64,000 bases of DNA from Trochalopteron elliotii (taxonomy: Eukaryota > Chordata > Aves > Passeriformes > Leiothrichidae). The notes beneath the pieces are model-generated. The model was given only the letters and a program-made list of their open reading frames with translations. It was not told the DNA's origin and did not search any database. A program made the translations under genes and the position numbers. Below are positions 1-14,312 of the stretch, piece after piece. Numbering within the stretch: the first letter of the stretch is position 1; each line of letters starts with the position of its first letter. The DNA lies in assembly GCA_024734555.1 (NCBI GenBank), contig JANPWX010000118.1:1354820-1418819 (forward strand), written 5' to 3'.

Positions 1-3000
1 AACATCTTCTTGCATTGCTCCCTTTTGAAGGCTTTAACTCCTGAAGCTGCCCCACTGCAGCTCGCAGCCTGCCCTGCAATATTGGAAAAACCCTGAACAC
101 TTCCAAGGTTGGATTAGCTCTGGAAGTACACCCAAGGGGCAATTCAGCAGGTCCTGTTAATATCAGCACACCTGACTGCTCTAAACACCCTGGCAGGTCT
201 TCTGCTCCCTGTTCAAGTGGACTCCTGCCCTGTTTAATCATCCTGTTCTAATTAGCTGGGTGCAAGGGAAGGCTGAAGCAAAGTCCACAGTGACTCCCTT
301 CATTTGAGCAACACGCTGGGGCTTTCCTCAGCTCTCCTCCTTCCTGTGCATTTACAAAAGGGTTTTGCTCAGCCTTAAATGGACACCCACTGGAGCTTGT
401 TCTGCACCTTCACATCTCCAACTTGTAGCTGTGCAGCTACTGCTCCATGGTCCCTGTTGCCAGGTCTCTGCAGCTCTTTTCCATGTCTGAGGTCCATCAA
501 GTCCCTGCATCATCTTCCTCTTTTTCCTTGGGATGGGTTGTTGTGCTCCCCCTAACGCAGACACATTAAGTAATTGCCAACTTCCCTGTGCTCCTTAAGC
601 CCTTGCATTACCTTCCCAGGAGCTGCTGCCTGATTCTCTGAGAGTTTTACAGCCCATTATCCTTCCTCTGCTGTTTTCACTCCCTTTCTCGTGGCACTCT
701 TGGCTCCACCATTTCATGACTTATTTCCTGAAATGACCTTCCACTTCTTTCAGCCAGTTCTGCTCTATTATCCCAAATCAAGCTGAAAATAGCAGCTTTT
801 CCCACAGTCCTCATCACCATTAGAGAGGAGATGTTGCACTGACACACCCAGGGAACTGAACAGCTCTGTCCTGCTGGATCACTCACGATGGAGTTTAAGA
901 TGCCATTTACCACCAAGCTGAAGGTACTCTGGGTTTTAAGAGTCACTCACATCCACTCACCTCCTCCTTTTAACTCACATGAGGTCTGTCCCTCCAGTCT
1001 CACCCCTTTTAAGTCGCCCACACTGAAGTTGCCTGTTCCCAACCCCTTGCTGACCTACAGGACAAACACATCCTGTTCTTGGTACACTGCTTTCCTTCAT
1101 TCCTCACTTGCTTCTGCTCATCCTACCAAATCCCTGTAATGCTATTTAAGCCCTAGTCTGAGCAAGGTCCTGTCTACATCAGCCTTTTTATTTGGCCAGT
1201 ACTCAGCCACGTGTGTGCAGACGTCACCCTGCTATTTTGCTTTCTCCTCCCTTTTCTGACCTCACCACCTGCCTTTTTTGGCATTTCCTCTGTTCTCCTG
1301 TGGATAAAGTGGCACCTCCTTACTTTGGCAGCCTGTGAGCAGGACCAGGTGCTTTTTCCTACTTAGGGTGATTCCCCACCACCCTCACCAACAGGATGCC
1401 CCATAAATATCAAATATTTCTGGTTCTGTTGGTCCCGAGCTCAAGCTGTCTCCATCAGCCACCTCTCAGTACATTTGATCCAGAGCTCCTCAAAACCTTT
1501 GGATTCTGCCTCTGTTTCCAGAACACAGCATTTAGTTTGCTTAAAGTACCATCTGCACATCTCCAAGCAGAAAGGGAGAAGAAATATCCTTCAAATGCAA
1601 AGGACCCGGGAAATAAATAGAAGACCTAACAGGGAAAAAATATTAAGGGTGAGAAAAAATGGAAAAAGAAGAATGCTGGAGATTGCAGCAGCCTCAGAGA
1701 TAACCCAGGGACATTTTTTATCACTAAAAGTTCATTTTCAGTCACAGATGGGACTTTTTTCTCTTAATCGCTTTCCCAACAGCAAACCATGAAGCTGCAA
1801 TAACCTAAATCACCAAAGGACAAAGCAATTGCAAGTCCTTTCTCTCCTGGACTGTTGCCAAATCAAACTCTGCTAGATACAGGGGGGAATAAAAAAATTC
1901 ACTACAACAGGTCTCCCAAAGGGAAAACAGAACAAGGGTGAGGGATAGGAGGGGAAATTGGAAGTGAAGCTCTGCACAACTTCAGGATGAACTTGTGCAC
2001 AGAACCCTTAATGACTAACCTGCTGTGCCTGCCTGAGGAAGTTTGTAGAAAAGCCTCCTGGTTTTGTCATCACCAGAGGCTCCAGCCCTGATAAGTAACA
2101 AGCTGGAAACTTTGTGAGCACTGTCATGTAATAGAAATCACGGGAGGCAATGCAGCTTTGAAGAGAAAGTGTAATAGTCAGCTTTCACATGCTGTTACTT
2201 GAGAGGTTTGTACCAGGAAAATGTTCCTTATCACCAATACAGGCAAGGCCAGGGAGATCAACAGGAGTTTGTACAAGGATTTCAATAGATCTGGATATTT
2301 GCTGGTTATTTGGAAAAAGAGCTGCTTACACTGCCTGATATAGGAGAAAAACCTGAAAAAATCTACAGCAGAGAAAAAAAACCCATGAAAAATCCATGGT
2401 AGTGCATGGAAAGGCACCAGGACACAGAGCTGGAAAGGATCAATGGCTTGTCCAACAGCCTCAGAATAAAGCATTTAAGCTCTTTGGAGACTGCTTTCTC
2501 ACAGAGCTCTCTGCTCAGCCAGTCTGTGAGTGCTGCAGCAATATTATCCACACTGAGAAATGCCCAGGGCTGAGGTCTCCCACCAGTCTGTGCATGAGTG
2601 GCACAATCCCTCCAAGGGATTTCCTTTTAGGGATGACAAGATAGAGACAAAGAGAAAAAGTCTAGGCTGGGGAGAAAAAAAAAAAGTCTGACCTGGTGCT
2701 GGTTGCCAGAGGGAGACTCAGAGCAGGACTTTTCTTCCCAGCTGAGGGAAACCCCACAAGAACTGAACTCTCCTGTTGCTCTCTGCCACCTGCTTCTCAC
2801 TCAGCTCCCAGTCTAGTGTCTTCAGAATCTCCAGGCATCTGCCAAAGCCCTTCCAGGCTCTGTGATAAGCCAGGAATGCAAATCTGGGTGCAAGGCTTGT
2901 GTGTGTGGTGCTGTGCTGGGACCCAGAGGCACGGGGGTGTCTGCAGCACTGGGACCAGCTCCTGTTGCTGAGGGCATCGTCCACATTCTCCCCCTTTGTC

Positions 3001-5616
3001 ACAGGGACACATCCTGCTGCCATCAGGGGATTAGACAGCCTTGAAGTGTGGCAGGAGAATAGAAAACCCAAATGTATGAGGGCATTAACATCTGGGCATA
3101 ACCTCAGGGTGTTTCTGAAATAGAGGAGAAAATAGAAAGGGAGATGAAATCCCCATTATTCAGGAGACGAAATGATGTTATTTTGGCTTTTGCAGATGCC
3201 TGGGTGTTGATGTACACAGTTAAAGCTCCCTGAGACACCACACCCTGTGGGAAAATCCTACAGGATGCAACAGAAGTGCAGCTAATGGAATTACCCTGCA
3301 ACCTGCAGGACTTCACAGCTCTTTCTAACAGTGGTTTTAACAATCCAGTGCAGATTTTCTTGGGGCAGGGAGAATTATTCTTGCCCTTTCATAGAGTATG
3401 ATCCACAAGAATCAGCAAGAAAGCCATTTTCTATTAAGATCTGTTGCTTTCAAGGGGATAGAAAAGGCCAGGAAACATCACTCAAGATACATTTTCCCAA
3501 AGTTATGGTTTCTTTTTACTTCTTAGTTTAAATTAGGATTTGAGGGTTGGACTCTCCACTTGTGGCATCCATGCTCATTTAGTTTGGAATAAAAATCAGG
3601 TATGTCACAGTCAAGAGCTTACTGGGACCCAGCTTTGGGCTGAACCCAAATGTACAGTTTCCAGTTCAGGGTTTGCCAGACAAACAAACAGAGGGGGTTT
3701 GGTGTCCAAGCAGTGAGAGATAGAACTTGCTTTCTTGAATCACCAGTAAGAAAGAATTGGGCAAAACTTTACTGGTACACAGTTCAAAAATGGGAGTAAA
3801 AACATCTTATCCTCCTCACCCTTAACTTAATCCGAGGAGGAGATGGAGGAAGAGGAAGGGGGTTTTCTGATACAAAGGAGGTTTCCTGCAGAGATGGGGC
3901 TGCCTTGAAAATTCCTGCAGCATCACAGGTTCCCTAATAAAGAACAGTGTCGTGGCACATCCTGGGGGACACCTGGCTCTTGGGTTTGTCATCTCTGGCT
4001 TGGAGCTGCTCAGTGTGAGTAAAGCAGAGCAGCCACCCCACTCACTCACACACACACCTCTCCAAGGATGCTCCTTGGCAGCCTCCTCACTTTAAAATGC
4101 AGAACAGGTGCTGCAGACAGATCTCAACATCCTCCCAGCCATTACCTAGACCAGCCTGCAGCCCCAAGAAGTGCTGTCAGGGGTGCAGATGCTGGATGGG
4201 AGCCAGGTGGAGACACCACAGAAGCTGGTTTTGGTGCAGTCAAGGCCTCCATGCTGCCCTTGGCCACTCCTGTCTTCAGGAAATCTGTTTTTCCTCCCGT
4301 GGTGCAGAAGCAGAGATACCCAGGGGCTGCAGAGCACCTGTCAGCACCAGGATGTGCTGTGTGCATAGCTGGAAGGAGGTTGTCTTCTCCAAACACTGCT
4401 GATGAGCCCAGGACCAGGAGAACATCATTTCCTGTGGCAGATGAACACCTGAAGTGGATACATGAGCTCTTTCACCTGGGCATCAGCTCAGCCTGAGTCA
4501 GCCTCCAGGCAAACACCAGCAGCTGACATTGCACCCTCAGGGCTGCATCTAAAAATAAAATTAGAAAGGGAAAAAGTATTCTTAGCCTCAGCTCTGTTCC
4601 AGAGCTGCCCAGGAGACACTGGGATTAAGGGGAGAGGAGATGGCAAAGCCCAGCAGGTTGGAAGCACAGCTCTGGACTGAGTGTGCTGGGTGTGCAGCAG
4701 AAGCAGCTGCCTCTGCAGCAGAGGTGTTGCCATCTCCCTCCCTCGTTTTTAGGGAGGAAAGATAAAACTTAGCAAAGGAAACATCCCAAAGGCCAAGCCA
4801 AGCCCCAGTGCATAAGGCTGTAATCACCATGCTGTAAATCCTCACCTGCATCCCTCAGGTTTTGTGCTGGTGTTGCCTCCTCACAGGCTTGGTCGCTCTC
4901 TCTGGAGCAGTGTGTGTGTGTGGGAGATTTATTCTCCCCTGGCAAGCTCAGCTCACAGGCAGCATCTGCCTCTCCACAACGGTTGCTCTGCTTTGTTAGC
5001 ATCAGCACTTCAGCCAGATTTGGCAACAGGAAGCCAAGACTCACCAAAATTTGGCTTTGCAGTAATTTCTCCTCCTTCCTCTTAGTTTAAGATTTCTTAG
5101 AAAACAAGTCCTACTGAAACACGGCCTGAGAGATTTCCTTTAAAATAAACTCAAGCTTCAGGGCCATTTCACAACCAAAACTACACAAAGTTTGACTCCA
5201 TACAAGTTTGTGAGCTGATTTGAAATGCCTCAATCTGCCTTTGCCAACAAACACCACAGTCCAGCAGGCAGACCCAGCCTGAAGCCAGGAGCTGGATGCT
5301 CACAGGATGCTCCACTGCCCTTGGCAGGGCTCACAGACCTGCTGCTCAGGAGCAGATTTGCTCCCTGGTCCCAGGTCCCATTTTTCCACGCATTTGGCAT
5401 TTTCCATGATGATCCCTTCCAGCAGCCATGGTATTTTCTCCCAGCCCCAGAAAGCAGAGACTTTCACAACTAATACAATTTTATGGCTATTTAAGATTTG
5501 ATTTAAGTTCCTGCTGTCACAGTAATTTAAAAAAAGTAATTTCTCATGTTTCAAGGAAGGCTGATATAAAATGCAGGCAAGTTTCCATCATCTATCCCCC
5601 CAAAAAAAACTCCCAA

Positions 5617-5841
5617 CCTAGACTAGATATAAAGAAGTTTTTTCACAATGAGGGTGGAGAGGCACTGGCACAGATCACCCAGAGAAGGTGTGGATGTGCT
5701 ATCCCTAGAAATGTCCAAGGCCAAGCTGGACAGGGCTCTGAGCAGTGTGATCTAGTGGAAGGTGTCCCTGCCCGTGGCAGGAGGGTCAGATTAGATATGC
5801 TTCAAGGTCTCTTTCAGCCCAAACTATTCTATGATTCTATG
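5617..5841 (+). repeat. CR1 LINE fragment (3' end), sense
   Basis: The segment reads like the 3' end of avian CR1: a region ending in a bracketed 'GAGGCACTGGCACAGATCAC' type phrase, then 'CAAGGCCAAGCTGGACAGGG', 'GATCTAGTGGAAGGTGTCCC', and a terminal ATTCTATGATTCTATGAAG tail. CR1 elements are usually truncated at the 5' end, as here, and lack a poly-A tail. The recognition is from the family consensus as remembered; the boundaries are approximate. Confidence 0.88.
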
Positions 5842-8734
5842 AAGATCCTGTATTGACAAGAACATAATCACAGACCTGAAGTAGCCAGCTAGAGCTGTGT
5901 GAACCCAGCAGAGCCACCACTACTGTTGGATGAATGGATCCCATTGGCACCAACACTTTTTCCTTCAATGTTTTTGACTCCCAAAATTAGCAAATCTCCT
6001 TAAACTCAACTCAGCATAAACTTGCATTTTCCTGTGGCACGAAGTGCCTGGCAAGACCACGAGCACATCTGCTACAGGGTGGATGGACCCACCATGACTG
6101 CACCCATGGCTGTGGTCCAACAATAGAGCACTTCTGGATAACAAGCCATCATCTCCCCCCTGTCTCCAAGGCCTTTGTGCATCTCAGCCATAAACCACTT
6201 TCCAGGCTTTTTCAGAATTGGATTCACACCATCAAAGCCTCAGGTCACACATACTCAAGAGCTCCATGGGAATTCAATGGTCACTGGAGTGCTTGCCAAA
6301 AAATACTGCTTAAGCTCCTTGGAAAGGCAGGTGCTTCAGTGGGAGCTTTATCATATTTTAATCACACACAGGAGCATTATCCTGTGGCTTAAGTATAGCA
6401 AAAACGCAAAACATGATATCCAGCAAGGATAAGCAGAGTTTTATTGAGCTTCTGACAGAGTTTTTAATCAGTTGAGGGAGAGTGACCATGGCAGCTCAGG
6501 GGAAGCAGTTCTGTGTCTCAGTGTCCAGCATCTTCTCTTCATTCAGATGCATTGCTTCCAGATAGAGCAAAATCCTGTTTCCATCTTTCACAGCCACACT
6601 CATCACTTCCCAGGGCAGTAATCCCAAAAATACACCCAGAAAAAGCTCTGGGACATCTGGATTATGTTTGCCTTATGTGCTCAGGGCAGAAGTTTCCATG
6701 CCCCCAGCACCCCTAGATGGGGACAGTACTGTTGCCTCTTGACAGCTCTGCCTCCTGACTGGCAAACAGAAAGCATTTTACTGCCTCTTAATCTTGTTTA
6801 GACCGTGTCAGTGTGTATGCTCCAATGTACCCATTTTTTGGGAAATAGGAATGCTCCCAGGTCACCCTGGAGGGTAGAAAAGCCAGTGCCAGGCACTGGC
6901 ACACTCAGAGCTGCACAAGCAGCTCACAGGAGATATAAAAGCAGCTTTGAGCCAGCATCAGCTAGGCACACCATGAAGTCCTGGCATGAACCAAGCTCCC
7001 TCAAAACCACTGATGGGGAAACGTGGAGAGGGGAGACAAATGATGTGATAAGACCTTCCCTCCCTGCCTTCTCCCATCCATACCTGACAACCAGCTGTGA
7101 GAAGTTAAGACTGGATGCTGATTTTTTGGTTTTTAAATGTCATTTTTCTCAGGGCGTGAAGATTTAAAGACAACACTTGAATCTTCTGCAAACACATGGT
7201 TGTCTTCATGGTTAATTGCTATGCCCTTCAATGACCCTGGCTTTGCATCGATCAGGGGTCAACCACACATCTAAAAAATAGATAACATATATGTTGGTAT
7301 TTTACATAAATGTGAGATACAGAAAGCAGCACAGCATTGTAGAAAATGAGACAGCAGAAAATCAACACAAGAAGCACACCTGAACTGCAGAGCACAAGAC
7401 CCAGGCCACAGAAGATTGATGCATTTCCTCCTCTGTGACTCCCAGGAAGGCAGCACATGAATGGCATGCTAATGCACACACTGGAATGAGACAGAAGCAT
7501 TCCTAGCGAGTCCTCTGGCTTTTTTTTCTGTCCAGTATGAAAGACAACTTCCCATGGCCACCACATCAAATTTGAGATGTTCTTCTTGAAGCACAAAGAA
7601 AAGAACAAACAAAAACCCAACAAACAGCCCCCTATCCTCTCTTTCTTACCCTACCTGCCCAGAACATCACCAACCCCTCCTGCATCACAATCCTCTGCTC
7701 CTGACCTACCTCAAATGAGCACAGAAATTAGTGGAGGCACATAGGCTTAAAGGATTTGATCCACAGCCTAATTAGCTGTGGCTGGCACCACCCCTCTAAT
7801 CACCCACCTCACCTGCCAGACCTGCAGTAGTTTAGAAAGGAGAAGCACAGGGAGAAGAAGGTGGAATTTCAAAATAACTATTAGCAATGCTTGGTGTTTC
7901 TTTAGTTTCCTCAGAGCAACCAAGGCATGCCTGTGTCTAGCAGACTAATTCTCTGCCAGGAAACAGAATCATATATGGAAATTATTTAAATAATTACTTA
8001 CAAGCAGAAAATCTTCTCTTGGAGCATCTTGCAGCACTGTAGGAGCACTAATGAGTGAAGGACCCTCTGTGAGGCACACCAGGAGACTGAAGGTAAACAC
8101 CAACCATGCTCTAGCTTTAGGGTGTCCACCTATTTGGGCAGAAAAGGTCTGAGAGGGGTACAGGCAGTCCTGGCTTGCTGCTTGCCCCTGGCCACAGGGT
8201 TTTGGCCCCAGTGGTTGAGGAGGAAATTTGTGATATAAGCCCAGAGCCCAGCAGCAGAACTGGTCATGTCCATGTGCTGCATGAAAAGCACGTTTCCTCC
8301 ACATACTCCCTAAGCCCTACAAAACTGAATATTAGAAAAGAAAAGGCATGTCAAACTTCTATTGATCTTCCAGCTGAGGCTTGCATTGAAAGAACATTTT
8401 TTCTGTGTACTCCACTTATAAAAGAAGACAAGGAATCAGAGACATCACAGCTCAGTTGTATCTCCTAGAGAGAAGCTAAATGCCACATTAGACATGGCAA
8501 GGCCAGCCAAGATAGGAAGAGAACCCACCCAAGTTTCAGACCAGACTGTAAAATTAAATTTTTTCCACAATTTGGGCAGTGGAGTCATCACTGTCACCCT
8601 CCCAGCCATGCATGTGTCTGAGGAATTTGTTTTCCTTTCTCATGTGCATTTTTAGTAGAGTATTTTGGACTTTGAGAAAGAAGAGTGCTACATAAATGTT
8701 CCACCCAAGTAAGAGGCCTTTGAGTTCTAAAATA

Positions 8735-9790
8735 TCTATCTAGAATGGAAAATTAGATTGGCAGCTGTTATGATCCAGTTTTTAAAACTCTTAGGAATGC
8801 CTCTGCCTGAATCAAGGTGGAAACGAGACCATATGCCAAAGTCAATAGTATGGATTTTATTTGATAGTAAATATGAGAGAGGGAGGAAGAAGAAAAAAAG
8901 GAAAGAGGTGAGGGGACAGAAAGAGAGTAGCAGAGACAGAATAAAGAAAATGTCACCCCTCTGTGGAGCCCACTGGTGTCTGGACGATCCTCTCCAGCTG
9001 GTCTTCTGCTGGTGAGGGTCCCCAGAGAGCACAGAATCTGATGGGTTCATGAATCTCAGGCCAGGTGGGAATGCCCAGGTACCTCCCTGGTACCTCCCAG
9101 TTTGACACAGTCTCCTGCAGCAGACTCTGGGTCTGTGGCATCACTTTGCATCCTGTGCAGTCCTGTGGTGCAAGGCCTTAGGAATGAGCCTGGGGAGCAT
9201 TTTGGGGGATCTTTGATGGATTCTGACACCCCCTCAGCCCCCTCCCACATGGATGTCCTGTGGATGTGGGGTAACTCCTGGGGTTGGGGGTTCCACAGCT
9301 GGGCTGGTTTGTGTGAGGGAGGATTGGTGTTCAGTGTCTCTGACCAAGGTCACACCACACACCTGAAACCTTCTCCTGCCCCCTTGGCTGGGGGGACTCT
9401 GTGCAAACCTGCCCTCTGTGGGCTGTGCTCTCCCCACCCCAAACCCAGCCAGGGGTGATTTTCTGCTGAGTCTGCCTTTCCTGTGGATGTATTCTTTTCC
9501 CTCAGCCTTGTTTGCTTCTCCCCAGACCTGAGATGATGGAACCATAGTGTTCCCTTTATCTTATCCAGGCAGTTTAACTCACAGTCCAAGGCTCCAGTCA
9601 GGCATCTTCAAGGAGGGGAGGACTTCTGTGGTTGTAGCTTCTTTATACAGTTTCTGCTATGATGGGCAAAACTCCTGCATAGCAATGTTTAAGGCATGAA
9701 CCATTTCAGTCCCTGACAGCAGCACAGAAGTAAACTTCCACCAGTTCTATGGTACTATTCTGTAGGCTGTTATTTCAGTATTTCATAGGA
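8735..9790 (-). repeat. possible LTR-like segment, antisense
   Basis: Read on the minus strand, this stretch has a TATA-like TATAAAG (from about 9645) upstream of an AATAAA-type signal (about 8855-8862), plus purine-rich and AGAG-rich blocks resembling songbird endogenous-retrovirus LTRs. No matching target-site duplication or clear TG..CA ends were found, and no retroviral coding sequence adjoins it. This is a low-confidence repeat call; it could simply be unique intronic DNA. Confidence 0.28.
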
Positions 9791-9799
9791 AACTGCTCT

Positions 9800-10400
9800 T
9801 GCAGTTCTTAAGCCATTCCCCTTTGTCCTGTCACTCCAGGCTCTTGCCCAAAGTCCCTTCCAGCTCTCTTCAAGCCCCTTTAGGCAATGGAAGGTGCTCT
9901 AAGGTCTCCCTGGAGGCTGCTTTTCTCCAGCCTGAACATCCCCAGTTCTTCCAGCCTGGCTGCATAGCAGAGAGGCTCCAGCCCTCAGAGTTTCTTCATG
10001 GTGTCCTCTAGTCCTACTCCAACAGGTTGTCTTTCCTGTGCTGAGGACACCTGGGCCAGATGCAGCACTCCAGGGGTGGGATCTTGAGTAGAGGGGGCAT
10101 CACCTCCTTAACCCTCTGCCCACACTGCCCACCAAAGATTAGAGTCACTTTCTGGGCTGTGAACACCCACTGTCAGCTTATGCCCAGCCTTTCATCTGCC
10201 ATTACTTCCAAGAGCTTCCCAGGGCTGCTCACTATCCCTTCTTTCCTCAGCTTGTGTTGATAGCAGGGGTTGCCCCAGCCCAGATGCAAGGCCTTGCTCT
10301 TGACCTTGAACCTCATGAGGTTCCCATGGGTCCCTCCTTGAGCTTGTCCAGCTCCCTCTGGATGAAATCCCTTCCAACACCCTCCTATTTGCTCTGTTTC
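9800..10400 (-). repeat. CR1 LINE fragment, antisense
   Basis: In + orientation this reads as reversed CR1: 'CTTTTCTCCAGCCTGAACAT', 'CCAGCACTCCAGGGGTGGGA'-like text around 10060-10080, 'TTTCTGGGCTGTGAACACCC', and 'CAAGGCCTTGCTCTTGACCT' followed by the 'CATGAGGTTCCCATGG' block. The order matches the CR1 reverse-transcriptase 3' region and downstream sequence. The copy lacks the repeat tail and is diverged. Confidence 0.85.
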
Positions 10401-13400
10401 AGGTGCATGAGAAGCAGTCCAAGTCCACCTCAATTAGCAGGTTGAGTTTGCCTAACTTGACAGGGTTGTCCCACTCCCAGCAGGCACCAAGGGGCATTTG
10501 CTCCTCATTTGCTGTAGGAATAGGATGCAGACAATATTTCCTCAATTTTACATTGCTGCACTCCAACACTGCAAATATTTTTGGCTGTTTCCACTGCTGC
10601 AATTACTGCCCAAGAGATCTTATTCCTCAGTTCAGCAAGACCTACTCAAGTGGCCACAGCATGTTATTTGTCATTATTTATCTATTGCTTTGATCAGAAG
10701 TGAAGGAGGACAGCAAAGGCAGGCAAGAAAGTGTGTTTCAACTGACTGGTTAATTTTGGCTTAAAAATTATAAAAGTCTTGGAAATGCAAAATGCTGAGC
10801 CAGAATTCTGGGACACTGGGGACCACAGGAGTCAATCCAAAGATGAATTTTGACCCATTCATGGAAGGACTTACATCACTGTCTGTCACAGGATGTAACA
10901 GACAGACAGTTAACAGACAGACTCCTTCATCCTGAGTCTTAGATCTCCACAGAGTTTTTCAGCATTAAAACAGCCTTAAAATTGATTTTAACTGTGAACT
11001 AAGTTTGTAACTAACACTTACAATGAGTTGGAGAACTAAAATGAGCAAAATTAAGCTCTTGCTTAAAATACCTGGCAAAGCAGTGGGCTGTCTTCCAAGC
11101 TCTCACGTCCCACAGCAGCTCTATGATATTATGTTATGTATTTATATCCACTGCTTGATGAGGCTCTTGCCTACTGTAGGGCAATAAAACCCTAACCTAA
11201 CTCCAGTCTTTAGCTGGTGCAAGCCCACATTGACTATAGCTATTTTCTCCTCCCAAGGATCTTTTTTATCTCTGCAGTAAAAGTGCTGAGGCTATTTTCA
11301 GTTCTTCCAGAGGGATGTTAAAATGGGGAGAGATATGGGTTTTCCCACTTACCTTCATTAATATGGTATCCCAGGTTTTCCACCAAAGTCCAACAGAAAC
11401 AAATCTATTTTTAACCCAATCACAGCTGAAGCCTTCAAGGCCTGCTATAAAAATGACTAAGGAGTATTTTCTCTGGTGTGCCTTGATAAAAGCCCTTTAA
11501 TATTCTTCTAGTGGCATCAGACTCTCCATGCAGGTGCCCAGCCAGCTCCTCAGATCCAGACATGTCCATGGAGGCTATCCCAGCTGGCTGGAAGACAAAA
11601 CCCAAAGAAATCTGGGATTTGGACTGCACACCCACAGCATGACTTATTGTACACAACCCCAATCCTAAAAGCCCAGACCAGCTCTGTCCTACACCTGCAA
11701 GCCCCTCTCACTACCTCAAGCCAGAGAGGCTCTTGCAGGTTAGGAAATCCTTGAGTCACCAGGATCTCTGAGGCTCAGGAGTGGTCACAGTCCTCCTCTC
11801 TGCTCCCCTATCCCCTCTTGCTATTCATCAAAAGCCCAAACGCAAGAGAGGCAAGAGGAAATGTCTCCCTTTTTTTGCTTCCTAAAGAGACTGAATTTCA
11901 GCCCCCATTTTCCCATCTCCATGTCTTGAGATGCCACAAGAGGCAGGACAAGGGCTAGCCCATAGTTTGGACTGTCCTATTGTGATGGCTGTTATGGTGT
12001 AAGGGGAGGAAAACTGGGCAGGGAAGGGGATGGGAACACCTCACTTCATGTTGTACCAGCAGCATGGGATCACAACGGATAATCCTTGTCCCAGTGCCCT
12101 TCATGGATAACCAGAGGTGATTTAGCTGGTCACTTCCAAGGTCCCATCCTTCCTGAGGGGACCCACCTGTGGGAGATGCCATGTACTCTTTGGGAAGCAT
12201 GCTTGAAGACAAAACCAATTATTTCAGTGGTGGGATGAGGATCTTGGTCCTGGGATGGGGGAGCCACCTCTCCAGCACTGGGCTGGACCAGGGCTGGCAG
12301 GCAGTTCAGGGTGCAGCCTCCTGGTGTTGGGGCAGCTGGGACCCATTTGCAGAGCCAGGGCCATACACCTCCTCTCAGCCATACATCCATGGCACGCATT
12401 AACCTCAGGAGATCTCCCAGATGTGCACCCCCAGCATAATTCTTTCCCCCTGCCACGTCTGGGAATGCCACCTCCTTTCCATACCCACACGTGTGGCTGG
12501 CCAGTGGTGAGAAAAGCCCCAGATTAACCTATCTGACAAAAGAGTCTGTCACACTGCCTGGGAGGAGGAATATATCCAAACCCAGCCCAGCTGCCTGGGT
12601 GGGAAGAAAGCAGTTATCACTGTAAACTCCATATATATTATTTATCAAATAAAGTCTTTGCAGCAGGACTATGATTCATTCCTCTGGCTCCAGCTTGTTC
12701 ATGCTCTTTTTGATTGTCTTTTCAATGGGACATGATAGAAAATCTTTGCAGGCTCCCTGTGGTCACTGACCAAAGGTTGTTCCCCTCCTGAGGGGAACCT
12801 GCAGGTCCCCAAAGAGGCCTGGAACAAGCTTTGCCCACGAAAAATCACCCTCCATCCAGCTCCACCGTGGCAGCTTTTTTCCAGCCTCAAATCTGTTCCA
12901 CAAGTATCTGCTGCTGCTTTTTACATTCCAGGGAAATTACGATGGGAAGGCAAGTAGAAAATATCAATTATTGGAAGGTTCAAACAGCACGATCCCTGCT
13001 GCTACCTGCCAGGTTGCATGTGCATGCAAATCAGCTGTAACGTGCTGTTTGGTTTGAGTAATACATTAAAAAGATAGGAAAATCTGAATTTTTTCCAGTA
13101 TGGGGCTTATAAAGCAGGTGGGGGAAAGTCACAGCATACTCAACTGTGATCCCATCAGCTCTGCTTCATCTCTGTGGTGTAAAATTACATGTGAAGGGAA
13201 AATTAAGGCAAAAATGCACCAGATGAACCCTTGACTTTGGGTGAGGGTATAAATGACTTGGCAAACTGAAGAGCAAGTTAAAAACTGTGCTTATTTGACT
13301 TCAGCAGGTGGGTTTGCTTTTACTGAAAGCAAGCCGAGTTCTTGTGGGCTTCTGCTCAGAGTTCCCAGGGGAACCTGCTGCAAGGCACTAATTATGGTTA

Positions 13401-13966
13401 AAAAACCTGAGGAAATAGTAGGGATTTTCCTCTGCTGATCCACAGCACTGCTCTCCATTTAAATGTGTTCGGGGTGATTATACAGTGGCAGAGGTTAAGG
13501 TGCATCCAAGTTCTTCGACGTGACTTTGTGCTTCATTGCACAACCCTTTATCTCCATCAAGGCATATGCTGGATCTGTGCTGGGGGTAATGGGTGGCAGC
13601 ATTTTGGCAAAAGAGCATCCCAAGCCGGGTTTGCATCTGCTCCAGCTGAGCCCTGAGGAGGTCTGGATTGATTTGCAGGCTCTAACTGAACATGACAGCC
13701 AAGCACCAGCCAGATGAGCACGAGGACTCGCTGCCGGCACCCCAGTGGAATGCTGGGAGAAAATAGGGAAAAAATCCCCATGCCCATGGCTGAGAGGGAT
13801 CTAAATCCTGATGGCTGGTTATGGGATGTGAGTTCACAGCATAACTGAGGTGGGATGAATGAGCCATGGAGGTTCTTGTGCCTGGTTTTCTCCATGCAGG
13901 AGGATGAGTGAATAATACACTGGCCAGTCCTGCCTTATCCTGACATTTGCTCTGCCTGTGCATCAA

Positions 13967-13991
13967 CAGACAGACAGACAGACAGACAGAG
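13967..13991. repeat. (CAGA)n microsatellite
   Basis: About six perfect tandem copies of a CAGA tetranucleotide. It is short and likely length-polymorphic. Confidence 0.9.
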
Positions 13992-14169
13992 GTATGAGAG
14001 AGTAGGGAATGGGAAGAAGTGACAAAGTTGTGGCTGTTGGAGAGGGAGAAGAAGGGATGTTTGTCTGTCCTGGGCAGCAGCACCTCTGCAGTACTGTGTT
14101 AGTGGAATTCACACCATGCAGGTCCTACATTACCCTCCAAAATTAATTACCAGTGCCTCTGCCGAAGAT

Positions 14170-14312
14170 AAAACTGAAATCATATTTATTTTTGTGCTTA
14201 CATTCTTGTTGCCATGTAATTAAGTGCTACCATGTAATTAAAGAGGATTTAGAGGGTATTTATGCCCTGTGATGCTCCATAATTGCAGTTAATTTCTCAT
14301 TTACAGCTTCTA
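14170..14312. promoter_or_regulatory. AT-rich candidate regulatory element with paired homeodomain-type sites
   Basis: Within an AT-rich block there are two copies of CCATGTAATTAA (14212-14223 and 14230-14241), start to start 18 bp apart. TAATTA is the core recognised by many homeodomain proteins. Further TAATT/AATTA motifs lie on both sides. Regulatory function is inference; nothing in the sequence proves it. Confidence 0.22.
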
